A stretch of DNA of 64,000 bases from Thermoanaerobaculales bacterium (GCA_035358815.1 DAOPQC010000002.1:311306-375305), one strand, 5' to 3'; shown: positions 43,287-52,530, numbered from the stretch's first letter. Numbers and translations: made by a program. The notes: a model not told the origin generated them from the sequence alone.

Positions 43287-43292
43287 ATTGTA
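43287..43292 (-). promoter_or_regulatory. -10-like TACAAT close to the DRG start codon
   Basis: TACAAT on the minus strand, eight bases before ATG at 43278, would place the transcription start at or next to the start codon. Confidence 0.4.
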
Positions 43293-43316
43293 GCGGGGCA
43301 CTCCCCGCGGCATCGG

Positions 43317-44024
43317 CTATGCCGGGTCGGTCGGCGTGAGCGACTCGGTCCGCGTCGCGGCGATCGAGGCGCGGAACCGCAGCACCACCGCCGCCCGTCC
43401 GAGCCGGATCTCGTCCCCGTCCTGAAGCTGCACCCGCCCGGTCAGGGACCCACTGTTGACGAAGGTGCCGTTCTTGCTCCCGAGGTCCTCGAGCACCACG
43501 CTTTCTCCCTGGACCTCGAGGCGGGCGTGCCGCCGCGACACCCAGTCCGAGGCGATGCGGATGTCGGCCTCGGCCTCGCGCCCGACGATGTTGACGCCCT
43601 CGTGGAGCCGGTAGGTCTCGTCGGCCGTCTCGAGCGTGAAGCGAGCCGTCCGCTCCGGCTCGCGCGCCGCCTCGCCGCCGTCCCACTCGACCGGCACCGC
43701 CAGCCGGTAGCCCCGGGTCGGAATCGTCTGCACGTAGCGGGGCTCGTTGACGTCGTCGCCGAGAGCGCGCCGGAGGCTGGCGATGACCCCCACCAGCCGG
43801 TTCTCCGAGATGAACGGGAGCTGCCAGACCGCGTCGGTGAGCTCGGACTTCGTCACCACGCCGCCGCCGCTGCGGGCGAGGGCGACGAGCGCATCCATCA
43901 CCTTCGGCTCGAGGTGCCGCGTGGTCTCGCCGCACCGGATCGCGTTGAGGGTGGGCTCGACGCACCACTCTCCGACGCGGAACGGTGGCGACGGTGCGCG
44001 GACGTCGTCGTCGCGATCAGCCAT
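43317..44024 (-). CDS. Winged-helix (OmpR-type) DNA-binding protein fused to an FHA domain
   Basis: A 235-residue protein. The N-terminal trans_reg_C winged helix (FRVGEWCVEPTLNAIRCG to GYRLAVP, about 15-115) has the recognition-helix region SENRLVGVIASLRRALGD. The C-terminal FHA domain (about 132-220) has the phosphothreonine-binding residues in GREAEADIRI, SDWVSRRHARL and LGSKNGTFVN. There is no response-regulator receiver domain, so activity may be set by a Ser/Thr kinase rather than a histidine kinase. The kinase is not in the window. The ATG at 44024 is the first Met that gives a compact domain. Confidence 0.9.
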   Translation of the reverse strand: MADRDDDVRAPSPPFRVGEWCVEPTLNAIRCGETTRHLEPKVMDALVALARSGGGVVTKSELTDAVWQLPFISENRLVGVIASLRRALGDDVNEPRYVQTIPTRGYRLAVPVEWDGGEAAREPERTARFTLETADETYRLHEGVNIVGREAEADIRIASDWVSRRHARLEVQGESVVLEDLGSKNGTFVNSGSLTGRVQLQDGDEIRLGRAAVVLRFRASIAATRTESLTPTDPA

Positions 44025-44103
44025 CCTGGGGGAGTCCCGCCAACAGGGTACAGCAATCCCGTGGCCTCGGCTACAATGCGCCGGCCCGTCGGGAGGGAGC
44101 TCG

Positions 44104-45060
44104 GTGACGGTGTTCCTGGCCGCGTTCGGTGGCGCGTTTCTCGCGATCCTCAAGGTGTTCCTGATCATCGCGGCGGCTGGGCTCCTGGTCCGGCGCGGCG
44201 TCCTCGGCCAGGGCGCCGTCACCGGCCTTTCCGACGTCACCGTCGTGCTCTTCCTCCCGTGCCTGATCTTCGGCAACGTTGTCACGACGCTCGACCCCAG
44301 GGCCTTCCCGCTGTGGTGGGCGATGCCGCTGGCCGGCATCCTGATGGCCGCGGTCGGCCTGGCTGTCGCCGCGCTGGCGTTCTCGCGCGAGCTGCCGGCC
44401 AAGAGCGACATGCTGGCGGTCGCGAGCATGCAGAATGCCGGGTACCTCGTGCTCCCGGTGGGGCTCGCGCTCTACCCCGCCGACTTCGACCGCTTCGCGC
44501 TGTACTGCTTCCTGTTCATCCTCGGCTTCAACGCCGTGCTGTGGAGCGTGGGCAAGGCGCTGTCGACCGGCAGCGTCCGCGCGGGCGGCTGGAAGGGACT
44601 CATCACCCCCCCGCTGGTCGCCAACCTCGCCGCCACCGTGCTCGCGCTGTCCGGCGCCGGCCGCCTGCTCCCGAACGTGGTCGTCGACGGCATCGAGCTG
44701 GTCGGCCAGGCCGCGGTGCCCTCGGCGACGGTGGTGCTGGGCGCCGTTCTCGGCTCGGTGGCATTCCAGCTGCGGCCCCACCTGTGGGACGCGAGCCGCG
44801 CGCTCGCGATCAAGCTCGGGATTCTCCCGCTGCTGACAGTGGTCGCGGTGCGGACACTCGGGCTCGAGCAGGCGGACCCGCTGCTCGCCAGGTTCTTCGT
44901 GCTCGAGGCGGCATCCGCGCCCGCGGTCGGCATCATCCTTCAGGTCCGGACCTATGGCGGCGACGAGAAGAAGGTGGGCAGCGTGATGCTGGTCGCCTAT
45001 GCGGCCTGCGTGCTGACCCTGCCGGCCTGGCTTGCCGCGTGGGAGGCCCTCATCCGCTGA
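44104..45060 (+). CDS. AEC-family (auxin efflux carrier-like) transporter
   Basis: A 318-residue membrane protein with ten predicted helices in two halves. The first half has LFLPCLIFGNVVTTLDP and the second VPSATVVLGAVLGSVAFQL, the discontinuous-helix crossover regions of the AEC/BASS fold. The GTG start at 44104 follows GGGAGGGAG. A TACAAT at about 44073 may be its -10. Substrates in this family are organic acids; none is indicated here. It is divergent from the winged-helix/FHA gene, which may regulate it. Confidence 0.88.
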   Translation: MTVFLAAFGGAFLAILKVFLIIAAAGLLVRRGVLGQGAVTGLSDVTVVLFLPCLIFGNVVTTLDPRAFPLWWAMPLAGILMAAVGLAVAALAFSRELPAKSDMLAVASMQNAGYLVLPVGLALYPADFDRFALYCFLFILGFNAVLWSVGKALSTGSVRAGGWKGLITPPLVANLAATVLALSGAGRLLPNVVVDGIELVGQAAVPSATVVLGAVLGSVAFQLRPHLWDASRALAIKLGILPLLTVVAVRTLGLEQADPLLARFFVLEAASAPAVGIILQVRTYGGDEKKVGSVMLVAYAACVLTLPAWLAAWEALIR

Positions 45061-45075
45061 CCCGCATTTCTCACC

Positions 45076-45097
45076 GGCCTCTGCCTACACGCTCCTA
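45076..45097 (-). repeat. Gene-end repeat arm (TAGGAGCGTGT type)
   Basis: TAGGAGCGTGTAGGCAGAG then GCC, starting with the stop codon of the YscW-type gene. Confidence 0.7.
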
Positions 45098-45616
45098 GCG
45101 GGTGCGACGGACCAGGACCTTGAGCCCGGTGGTGGGCAGGCCGCCGGCGAGCACGGGGACCGGCTCCGGGGTCGCGAACTCGGTCTTGCCCCTCCGCGAG
45201 ATCGTGACCTCGAGGCCGTAGTCTGCGCCCGGCTCCAGCGACGCCGGGTCACAGGTCAGCGAGAACGGGATCGGAAGACGCCGCGTCGGCGCGACCGAAG
45301 CCTCGGCGATGACCGGCCGCGAGGGGCCCCGCTGGCCGAGCCGCACCACCCGGACCGTCACCCGTGCGTCGGACGGGAGGACGATCCGCTCCCGGTAGAA
45401 GATGTCACCGCTGACCACCGGGAGGGGGCGCGGAGGCTGCGTCGGGGAGGCGGCGACCTCGGGCTGCGCCGGCAGCGGTCCGTCCACCTCCGGGGTGGGG
45501 CTCGCGGAGCGGCCGGCGCGGCCGCCGCCCCGCTGGCACGTGACCGCCGTGGCGATCGCGATCGCGATCACGACCGCCAACGCCAGCCACAGCCACGATG
45601 CCCGCAACCCTTTCAC
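45095..45616 (-). CDS. YscW/YbaY-type membrane-anchored protein
   Basis: A 173-residue protein with a hydrophobic N-terminal helix (about 8-25). A CQRGGG right after it could be a non-canonical lipidation site or simply follow an anchor. After a Pro-rich linker, the domain from about 70 (GDIFYRERIVLPSDARVTVR) matches the YbaY/YscW beta-sandwich fold. The gene's TAG begins a repeat arm. The molecular role of YbaY-type proteins is not well defined; a chaperone-like function in the envelope is an inference. Confidence 0.75.
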   Translation of the reverse strand: MKGLRASWLWLALAVVIAIAIATAVTCQRGGGRAGRSASPTPEVDGPLPAQPEVAASPTQPPRPLPVVSGDIFYRERIVLPSDARVTVRVVRLGQRGPSRPVIAEASVAPTRRLPIPFSLTCDPASLEPGADYGLEVTISRRGKTEFATPEPVPVLAGGLPTTGLKVLVRRTR

Positions 45617-45658
45617 TCGCCCTCCATGCCGGCCGCGCCCGGGCGCGGTCGAGCTACT

Positions 45659-46816
45659 CTACCCCGCTGCCCTGCCCGCGACAAACCCGCTCGCCGGTCG
45701 AGATTCGGGTGGCCGGTGGCCGGCCGCCACCGCAGCGTAGAGCGACTGCAGCCGGTCCTCGATCGGGCCCCGCGCGAAGCGCTGTCCGACCATCGCCCGG
45801 CCCTGCTCGCCGAGCGCGAGCGCCGCCGCGGGATCGCCGGCGAGGGTCGCCATCGCCTCGGCCATGGCGCCGATGTCGCCGGCCGCGACTCGCAGGCAGC
45901 CGGCGTCCGCCCACTCCCCAACGCCGCCGGTCTCGGCGGCGACCACCGGCGTTCCCTGCGCGAGGGCCTCGACGCCGACCATGCCGAAGGGCTCCTGCCA
46001 ACGACCCGGGAGCAGCAAGGCGCGGCTCCGCCGCAGCTCGAGGGCGAAGGCCTCGGGCGGCAACCACCCGAGCAGCAGTGCGCCGCCGAGCTCGCCCGCG
46101 AGCGGCCCGGTGCCGGCGACCCGCAGCGTCAGCGTACCGGCCGAGCGGCGCCAGGCGTGCCACGCATCGAGCGGCGCCTTGTGCGCGACCAGGCGGCCGG
46201 CGAGCAGGAAGCCGTCGCCGGGATCGGCCTTCGCGCCCGCGGCCTCGAACCACGGCGGGACGACCAGCGCACCGGGCAGCCCGGCCGACGCGAGCTCGTC
46301 CGCCATGAACCGCGAGAGCACCACCAGGACGGCGGCCCGCAGGGCGTCCCGGCGCGCCAGCGTGAGGCCAAACATCCGCTCGCGGTAGGCCAGGTCAGGC
46401 AAGCAGCGGGCGCAGACGTGATCGGCCATGGCGTCGCGGCAGCGAACGCCGTCGGGCAGGGTCTTGCCCGGGCCCGGGCAGAACACGCGGTGGTCCTGCA
46501 CGGTGACGAGTGCTCGGCCTGTCTCGACGGCGGCCCTCAGTGCAACCGGGTTCATCACGTTCTGGCAGTGGACGAGATCGGCGTCGTCGAGCAGCCGCTC
46601 GAGCCTCGGCAGCTGCGACGACGCGGGAGTGCGGGCCGACAGGTCGCGCACCCGCTCGGTCACGACCGCTTTCGCGAGCGGCACTCCAGCCTCGATCCGG
46701 CCCGCGGCGACCTGGACGCTGTGACCGGAGGCCGCAGCCCAGTCGACCACCTGCAGCAGGTGCTGGTCGGCCCCGCCGCGCAGGCTGAGTCGGTCGCACA
46801 GGTAGAGGACGCGCAC
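45659..46816 (-). CDS. Glycosyltransferase family 4 protein
   Basis: A GT-B glycosyltransferase of about 385 residues. The GTG at 46816 gives VRVLYLCDRLSLRGGADQHL, a normal N-terminus; the 42 codons upstream look non-coding. The acceptor domain has a CxxC-like pair (HVCARCLP) with Cys residues before it (VFCPGPGK, RCRDAM). The donor domain shows LLAGRLVAHKAPLDAWHAW and ALLLPGRWQEPFGMVGVEAL, the nucleotide-sugar E(x7)E motif. It is away from the main glycan cluster; sugar specificity unknown. Confidence 0.9.
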   Translation of the reverse strand: MRVLYLCDRLSLRGGADQHLLQVVDWAAASGHSVQVAAGRIEAGVPLAKAVVTERVRDLSARTPASSQLPRLERLLDDADLVHCQNVMNPVALRAAVETGRALVTVQDHRVFCPGPGKTLPDGVRCRDAMADHVCARCLPDLAYRERMFGLTLARRDALRAAVLVVLSRFMADELASAGLPGALVVPPWFEAAGAKADPGDGFLLAGRLVAHKAPLDAWHAWRRSAGTLTLRVAGTGPLAGELGGALLLGWLPPEAFALELRRSRALLLPGRWQEPFGMVGVEALAQGTPVVAAETGGVGEWADAGCLRVAAGDIGAMAEAMATLAGDPAAALALGEQGRAMVGQRFARGPIEDRLQSLYAAVAAGHRPPESRPASGFVAGRAAG

Positions 46817-46960
46817 GGCGGTATCGTAGTCGAGCCGTCGCGCGGGGTCCCTCGGCCGGCCCGCGGGCAGGCGCGCGACGACGCCGGGGGTCGCTTCCAC
46901 GGTGGCCTCGCCGGGGCAGCGGCTGCTCCCAGCACAGGCCATGGCGATCCGGGAGGAGGG

Positions 46961-47902
46961 TCAAATCCGGGGCAGGCGGAGCACGCGGCCGCGGCCGGTC
47001 GCCTTGACCTGGTAGAGGGCCTCGTCGGCGCGCGCGATGAGCTCGGTGCCGTCCTCGCCGTCGCCGGGGTAGCACGCAACGCCGGCGCTCGCGCCCACCA
47101 CCACGTCGCTGTCGGGGAGCTGCAGCTCGGCTGCGGCCTCGCGGATCGCCCGCACGAAGCCTTCGGCCGCAGTCAGCGCTCCCTCCGGTCCGGTCCCCGG
47201 CACCAGGATGCAGAACTCGTCACCGCCCCACCGCACTGCGAGATCGGTGGCGCGCGCCCGCGTGCGCAGTGTCGAGGCAACGGCCTGGAGCAGGGTGTCG
47301 CCGGCAAGATGGCCGGCGGCGTCGTTGTACTGCTTGAACTTGTCGAGGTCGATCATGACCACGGCAAGCGCGACTCCGGTGCGCTTCGACAGGGTGATGT
47401 GGCGCTCGAGCTCGAGCTCCAGCCGCCGGCGGTTCGCCAGCCCGGTCAGGACGTCCCGGTTGGCGATGTCCATCAGCAGCCGGTTGGCCTGCTGCAGGTC
47501 GCGGGTCTGACCGGTCACCCGCTTCCGGAGGTCCGCCTTCTCGCGATCGAGCTCGCTGCGGGCTGCCTCGAGCTGGTCGGCCATCAGGTTGATGTGATGA
47601 CCGAGCCGGTCCACCTCGCCCGGCCCGCGCATCGGGTAGCGGGCCTCGAGCTCGCCGCGCCCGAGCCGCGCCACCGTGTCCGCGAGCTCGTCGAGCGCTC
47701 CCAGGGTCGCGCGGGCCGCGAGCAAAGCGAGCAGCCCCGCGACCACGGCGGCTGCAGCCACGATCGCGACGGCCACCACCGCCTTGCCGGCCAGCGGCAC
47801 CCGCTCCAGCCAGAGCAAGGCCGCGGCGCCGGCCGCCCCGGCAATCAGTACCGGCACGACCGTCGCGAACAGGACTCGACAGCGGATCGAGGGTCGACTC
47901 AT
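46961..47902 (-). CDS. Diguanylate cyclase with HAMP-like linker
   Basis: A 313-residue membrane protein. Two hydrophobic helices (about 9-30 and 37-62) lead to a HAMP-like segment and a coiled coil, then a GGDEF domain. The active site is RWGGDEFCILVPG. RATD five residues upstream is an inhibitory I-site (RxxD), so it should be feedback-controlled by cyclic di-GMP. The start is the ATG at 47902. The short outer loop has no sensor domain. Cyclic di-GMP often controls exopolysaccharide synthesis, so a link to the cluster at 0-27 kb is plausible but not shown. Confidence 0.93.
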   Translation of the reverse strand: MSRPSIRCRVLFATVVPVLIAGAAGAAALLWLERVPLAGKAVVAVAIVAAAAVVAGLLALLAARATLGALDELADTVARLGRGELEARYPMRGPGEVDRLGHHINLMADQLEAARSELDREKADLRKRVTGQTRDLQQANRLLMDIANRDVLTGLANRRRLELELERHITLSKRTGVALAVVMIDLDKFKQYNDAAGHLAGDTLLQAVASTLRTRARATDLAVRWGGDEFCILVPGTGPEGALTAAEGFVRAIREAAAELQLPDSDVVVGASAGVACYPGDGEDGTELIARADEALYQVKATGRGRVLRLPRI

Positions 47903-48167
47903 CGGTGCTTCTGCGCCCGGCGCCTTCGTGAACGCCGTTTTCTGCCCAATTGTACGCCCGGCCCGCGACATTGCGGCACCAGCATCGATCCGAGCGGCAG
48001 CCGACGAGACGATCGAACCACTGGGTTGAGGCCCGGCCCCGGGCAGCGTCGGCGGGCGCCAGAGGCTCGGGGCGGGTCGACGCCGGCCCCGAGCCTGGGG
48101 CCGCTTGGCACCTTCGAACGCTCCGGTTGCTGGTTTCAGAGCCAGGGATTTGCATTTATGCCTTGTT

Positions 48168-48173
48168 TATACT
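48168..48173 (+). promoter_or_regulatory. -10-like TATACT in an AT-rich island
   Basis: TATACT within TTGTTTATACTATCG, 54 bp upstream of the ATG at 48227. No clear -35 at standard spacing. Confidence 0.45.
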
Positions 48174-48226
48174 ATCGTGATGGCTGGCAACCGAACTGCG
48201 CCGGAACGCAGGAAGGGAGGACGCCG

Positions 48227-48436
48227 ATGGAGCAGGTCACTTTCACGCAGGCGCAATGGCCGGGGACGGTCGGCGAGCTCGGTCGGCTCCCGGCATGCCG
48301 CACCGACTGGCCGGACGGGGCGCGCCAGGCATTCATCGACGTGCTGCGGCAGCTCGACGGCTGGTGCCGGGAGCGCAACCGGCCGCGAGGCACGAACGTC
48401 GCCATCGCCGAGGAGGCGGTCCGCCACGTCTGGTGA
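48227..48436 (+). CDS. Small protein of unknown function
   Basis: A 69-residue protein, MEQVTFTQAQWPGTVGELGR to the C-terminal EEAVRHVW. It is supported by a strong ribosome-binding site, GGGAGG six bases before the ATG, and by the TATACT island upstream. It has no signal peptide or membrane helix, a single Cys near residue 25 and another near 45. I do not recognise it. A repeat element begins about 100 bp after the stop. Confidence 0.6.
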   Translation: MEQVTFTQAQWPGTVGELGRLPACRTDWPDGARQAFIDVLRQLDGWCRERNRPRGTNVAIAEEAVRHVW

Positions 48437-48534
48437 GGCGGCCGCGTGCCCCTTGGATCACTCTCCTCCATCCGACTCGTCACCGACGAAATGTCCAGGC
48501 TCGTCACCTCGTCAGGACGCGCGCAGCGCATTCC

Positions 48535-48610
48535 GAGGAGCCTGTGGGCAGAGGCCAACAACAAGATCCACTTAAGGCGCGCGCTGGGGCCCATGCCCTA
48601 CAGGCTCCTA
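48535..48610. repeat. Inverted-repeat element 2 (AGGAGCCTGT type)
   Basis: The left arm on the plus strand (48535-48557) reads GAGGAGCCTGTGGGCAGAGG then CCA. The right arm (48588-48610) is on the minus strand and reads TAGGAGCCTGTAGGGCATGG then GCC. The arms are near-complementary around about 30 bases. The layout is the same as at 42115-42192. Confidence 0.75.
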
Positions 48611-48665
48611 GCGGAGCTCCCCAGGAGGGTGGAGATCGGCGACGGGATGTGGTCTCCCGGATGCC

Positions 48666-50216
48666 TCACCAGCGGGTCGGGCTGCGGACGACCTGCGCGC
48701 CGGTTGCCACCGTGACGTCGAGGAAGCGGTCCGACTCCAGCCTCCGCACCCAGGGGATGTCGCAGCGGATGGTCTCGGCCCAACAGCTCGCCGCGATGAA
48801 GCCCGCCCGGCCTTCGGGGGCCACGGCGACTGCCTCCTCCGGAGGCGGCGGAGCGGCCGCGCCAATCTCGATGCTGAAGTCGGTCACCAGCGGCGACCGG
48901 AGCTCGCCGGCCGCGGCCAGGTAGTCGGCGATCGACCGCAGCGTTCGCTCCACGACCACGACCCCGCCGCTCGCCGCGGCGCCCCGGCCGGCCGACCGGA
49001 GCGCCGCCACTGCCGGCGAGTCGACCCTCCGGTAGCGGGTGGCCTGGGGCAGGCCGACCGCCAGCGAGCAGGTCAGGGCTGCGGCTGTCAGCAGCAACGT
49101 CATCCGCCGGCCGAGACATGACGCGAGGCCGGCCACGACCAGGCCGCTCGACAGCGCAAGGCACGGCAGTGCGTAGCGGGCGCGCGTCGGGTCGGACAGC
49201 CAGTGGACGTTCACGACGAGCGGCGCCAGCCCGCCGGCGAGCAGCGGCCAGGGGCTGCCGGCCGTCTGCCGGGAGCGGATCCAGGACATCGCCCCGAGCG
49301 CCGCCAGCAGGCCCCACAGGACCGCCAGCTCGGGGCGGATCAGGCAGCGGGCGACGCCCGACGCCGCCAGGCCGTGGTCGGCTGCCGCCAGCCCAGCCAG
49401 CTGGAAGCGCGCGTGACCGGCCAGCGGCTGCCAGAGCGGCACCACCCCACCCGCAGCGATCACGGTGGCCACGCCTCCCGCAGCGATCACGCCGAGCAGC
49501 GGCAGGAGGAGGGCGGTCCGCTCGCCGGGGCCGCGGGCGCCCCACCAGCGGAACGCCCCGATGCCGAGCACCGCCGGCAGGAGCTGCGGCCGAACCAGCA
49601 GGCACAGGCCCGCAGCGACCGCCCCGCTGGCGAGCGTCGCGCGGTCCGGGTCCGGCCGCAGCCACCAGGCCGCAGCCAGCAGCAGCAGGAAGGTGGCTGT
49701 GGAGTCACCGAAGGCCCGGCCCGACAGGAACCACGGCCCCGGCAGGAACAGATAGAGCACCGCGGCCGCAGCCGCGAGCTCGCGCCGCATCCAGATCGCG
49801 AGCAGCGCGACCAGGGGGTAGAGGGTCCACACCGCGGCGGCTGCTCCGAGCACCTGCAGGCCTCGCGCCGGCTCCGACACCCAGGGCTCGACCAGCTTGC
49901 CGGCCGCCACCCAGAGCGGGAACCAGGGCGGGTGTGGGCGATTCGCCGCCGGGTCGAAGTCGGCCACCCCCAGGCCGAGGTAGGCCTCGTCCTGGTCCCA
50001 GATCGAGGCCGGGAAGGCCGCGAAGCGGCTCGCCGCCAGCAGCAGCAGCAGCAGCAGGCCGCAGGCCACGCTCAACCTGCGGCTCGGCAACCCGAGTACG
50101 TCGAGCGTGCCGAGCGGGCTCGGGGGGGCACCGGCCAGCACCGCCCATCCGGGTCGCCCCAGTTCCGGTCGCTCGCCGCCTATCACCACCTGCCCATTGT
50201 CGCTGACCGGCGCCAC
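48666..50216 (-). CDS. GT-C fold membrane glycosyltransferase-like protein
   Basis: A 516-residue membrane protein with about ten helices. After the first helix, the loop SIWDQDEAYLGLGVADFDPA carries the DxDE acidic motif typical of GT39/GT83 (PMT/ArnT) catalytic sites. A soluble C-terminal periplasmic domain starts near residue 395 (SPAVAALRSAGRGAAASGG). It should move a sugar from a polyprenyl phosphate to an acceptor outside the inner membrane. Start codon choice within the first few residues is uncertain. Confidence 0.8.
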   Translation of the reverse strand: MAPVSDNGQVVIGGERPELGRPGWAVLAGAPPSPLGTLDVLGLPSRRLSVACGLLLLLLLAASRFAAFPASIWDQDEAYLGLGVADFDPAANRPHPPWFPLWVAAGKLVEPWVSEPARGLQVLGAAAAVWTLYPLVALLAIWMRRELAAAAAVLYLFLPGPWFLSGRAFGDSTATFLLLLAAAWWLRPDPDRATLASGAVAAGLCLLVRPQLLPAVLGIGAFRWWGARGPGERTALLLPLLGVIAAGGVATVIAAGGVVPLWQPLAGHARFQLAGLAAADHGLAASGVARCLIRPELAVLWGLLAALGAMSWIRSRQTAGSPWPLLAGGLAPLVVNVHWLSDPTRARYALPCLALSSGLVVAGLASCLGRRMTLLLTAAALTCSLAVGLPQATRYRRVDSPAVAALRSAGRGAAASGGVVVVERTLRSIADYLAAAGELRSPLVTDFSIEIGAAAPPPPEEAVAVAPEGRAGFIAASCWAETIRCDIPWVRRLESDRFLDVTVATGAQVVRSPTRW

Positions 50217-50277
50217 GCGAACCAGGCGCCGGTGCTCGAGCGATTACCGCGACGAGAATCTGGCGTACCCTGGACCG

Positions 50278-52530
50278 ATGTTGTCCGGCTGGCGTAGGCC
50301 GCTCGGGCGGTGCACAGCCCTGTGGTGGGTGGTCGTGGCGGCTGTAGCCCTCCCGGCAAACGGCCGCGAGAGCCTGCCCGTCGCCGAGCCGTCCGTCCAT
50401 CCCATCCCACAGATCGAAAGCTCAGTCGTGGTCGACGGCGAGCTGGACGAGCCGGCCTGGCGTGACGCCTGGAGCTGGGAGCTCGCCTTCGAGGTGACAC
50501 CGGGTGAGAACACCCCGGCGCCGGTGAGGACCGAAGTGCTGGTGATGCACGACCGCACCCACCTCTACGTCGGCTTCCGGGCCTTCGACCCCGACCCGTC
50601 AAGGATCCGCGCCCGCCTCAGCGACCGCGACGAGGCCTGGTCCGACGACTGGGTCGGGGTGGTGCTCGACACCTTCAACGACGAGCGGCGCAACTACCTG
50701 CTCCTGGTCAACCCGCTCGGCGTGCAGATGGACAACATCGAGAACGAGTCCGCCGAGGACACGGTGTGGGACGGGATCTGGGAGTCGGCGGCCTCGATCG
50801 AGGAGTGGGGATGGTCCGCCGAGATCGCGGTTCCCTTCTCGACGCTGCGTTTCCAGCGAAGCGACCAGCCGCAGGTGTGGGGCTTCGACGCCATCCGCGG
50901 TTACTCGCGGGACACCTTCCGCCAGATGGGCGCCTTCCCCAGGGACCGCAGCAACAACTGCTACCTCTGCCAGTCACTCAAGATCACGGGCTTCGCGGGG
51001 GCCTCTCCCGGCCGCAACTTGGAGGTGGTGCCGACCCTGACCGCCTCGCGCACCGACGTCCGGGAGGAGCTCCCGGACGGGCCTCTCCTGGAGGGAGACC
51101 TCGAGAGCGAGCTCGGGATCACCGCGCGCTGGGGGGTGACCCCGAACCTGACCCTGAGCGGGGCTCTCAACCCCGACTTCTCGCAGGTCGAGGCCGACGC
51201 GCGGCAGCTCGACGTCAACGAGCCGTTCGCCCTCTTCTACCCGGAGAAGCGGCCGTTCTTCATGGAGGGGGCGGACTACTTCGGCACGCCGCTCGAGGCG
51301 GTGTACACGCGGATGATCCGCGATCCGGCGTGGGGGCTAAAGCTGACCGGCAAGGAAGGGCCCCACACCCTCGGCGGCTACGTCGTCCAGGACGACGTCA
51401 CCAACCTCATCATCCCAGGCAGCCAAGGCTCGAGCGCCGCGTCGCTCGACGCCGACAACCTCTCGACGGTGCTGCGCTACGAGCACGACATCGGCAACCG
51501 GCACACCCTGGGAGCACTCGTCACGGACCGCGAGGGCGACGACTACTTCAACCGGGTTGCCGGCGTCGACGGCGACTTCCGGCTCTCCGATCAGGACCGG
51601 GTCACGCTGCAGCTGCTCGGGTCGTCGACCCGCTATCCCGGCGACCTCGCCGCCGAGTTCGAGCAGCCGGCCGGCAGCTTCGACGACCTCGCCGCCGAGC
51701 TCATCTACCAGCACGAGACGAGGACCGTCGAGTGGTGGGCCATCTACAACGATGTCGGCACCGACTTCCGCGCCGACCTCGGGTTCATGCCGCGGGTCGA
51801 CTACCGGTCGGGCGAGCTCGGCGCCGGCTACACCTGGAATGCCACCGCCACCAGCTGGTACTCGCAGATCGACCTCATGCTCGAGCTGAACCGCGTCGAG
51901 GACCAGGCCGGCAACATGCTGGACCAGGAGGCGGAGGTGGAGCTCGTGCTCCAGGGCCCGCTCGAGTCAGTCTTCCTCGTGGAGCCCAGCTATCGCCGCG
52001 AGGGGTACGGCGGCGCGGAGTTCGAGATGAGCGGGCTGGAGCTCTCGCTCAGCCTGAGGCCGGCCAGCGACGTCGAGGCCTGGTTCGTCGCCGCGGCCGG
52101 TGGCCAGGTCGACTACGCCAACGTCCAGGAGGGAGACGCCGTCAACCTCGAGCTGGGCCTGGTGTACCGGCTGGGCCGTCATCTCCGCCTCGAGATCGAG
52201 GACATCCACGAGACAATGGACGTGGACCAGGGCTGGCTGTACCGGGCCAACATCGCCCAGCTCGGTGCCACCTGGCAGCTCGACGTGCGGACCTTCGTTC
52301 GCGCCATCCTCCAGCACGTCGCCTACGACTTCAACACCGCGCTCTACCAGGACGGCCGCAGCGCGGAGACCGAGGAGCTGTACGCGCAGCTCCTGTTCTC
52401 GTACAAGGTCAACCCGCGAACTGTCGTCTTCGTCGGTTGCTCGGAGGACGAGGTCGGCGACGCCGCGTATGGCCTCACCCCGGCGAGCCGCAGCCTGTTC
52501 GTCAAGCTCGGCTACGCCTGGGTCCCCTGA
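50278..52530 (+). CDS. DUF5916-type protein: CBM9-like domain plus outer-membrane beta-barrel
   Basis: A 750-residue secreted protein. A signal peptide (about 1-30: LWWVVVAAVALPANG) precedes a CBM9-like module (VVDGELDEPAWRDAW, RTHLYVGFRAFDP, DDWVGVVLDTFNDER). A DUF5916 region follows (GITARWGVTPNLTLSGALNP, FALFYPEKRPFFMEGADYFG). The C-terminal half has alternating strands and ends KLGYAWVP, a typical outer-membrane barrel terminus. The start is the ATG at 50278. Homologues are common in Acidobacteriota and Bacteroidota. Function is not established; surface carbohydrate binding is suggested by the CBM9-like fold. Confidence 0.88.
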   Translation: MLSGWRRPLGRCTALWWVVVAAVALPANGRESLPVAEPSVHPIPQIESSVVVDGELDEPAWRDAWSWELAFEVTPGENTPAPVRTEVLVMHDRTHLYVGFRAFDPDPSRIRARLSDRDEAWSDDWVGVVLDTFNDERRNYLLLVNPLGVQMDNIENESAEDTVWDGIWESAASIEEWGWSAEIAVPFSTLRFQRSDQPQVWGFDAIRGYSRDTFRQMGAFPRDRSNNCYLCQSLKITGFAGASPGRNLEVVPTLTASRTDVREELPDGPLLEGDLESELGITARWGVTPNLTLSGALNPDFSQVEADARQLDVNEPFALFYPEKRPFFMEGADYFGTPLEAVYTRMIRDPAWGLKLTGKEGPHTLGGYVVQDDVTNLIIPGSQGSSAASLDADNLSTVLRYEHDIGNRHTLGALVTDREGDDYFNRVAGVDGDFRLSDQDRVTLQLLGSSTRYPGDLAAEFEQPAGSFDDLAAELIYQHETRTVEWWAIYNDVGTDFRADLGFMPRVDYRSGELGAGYTWNATATSWYSQIDLMLELNRVEDQAGNMLDQEAEVELVLQGPLESVFLVEPSYRREGYGGAEFEMSGLELSLSLRPASDVEAWFVAAAGGQVDYANVQEGDAVNLELGLVYRLGRHLRLEIEDIHETMDVDQGWLYRANIAQLGATWQLDVRTFVRAILQHVAYDFNTALYQDGRSAETEELYAQLLFSYKVNPRTVVFVGCSEDEVGDAAYGLTPASRSLFVKLGYAWVP

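Noticed and set aside
45032..48226. Open frame of more than 1,000 codons on the plus strand
   Set aside because: It runs antisense to three well-supported genes and has no domain; only the last 69 codons (from 48227) have a ribosome-binding site.
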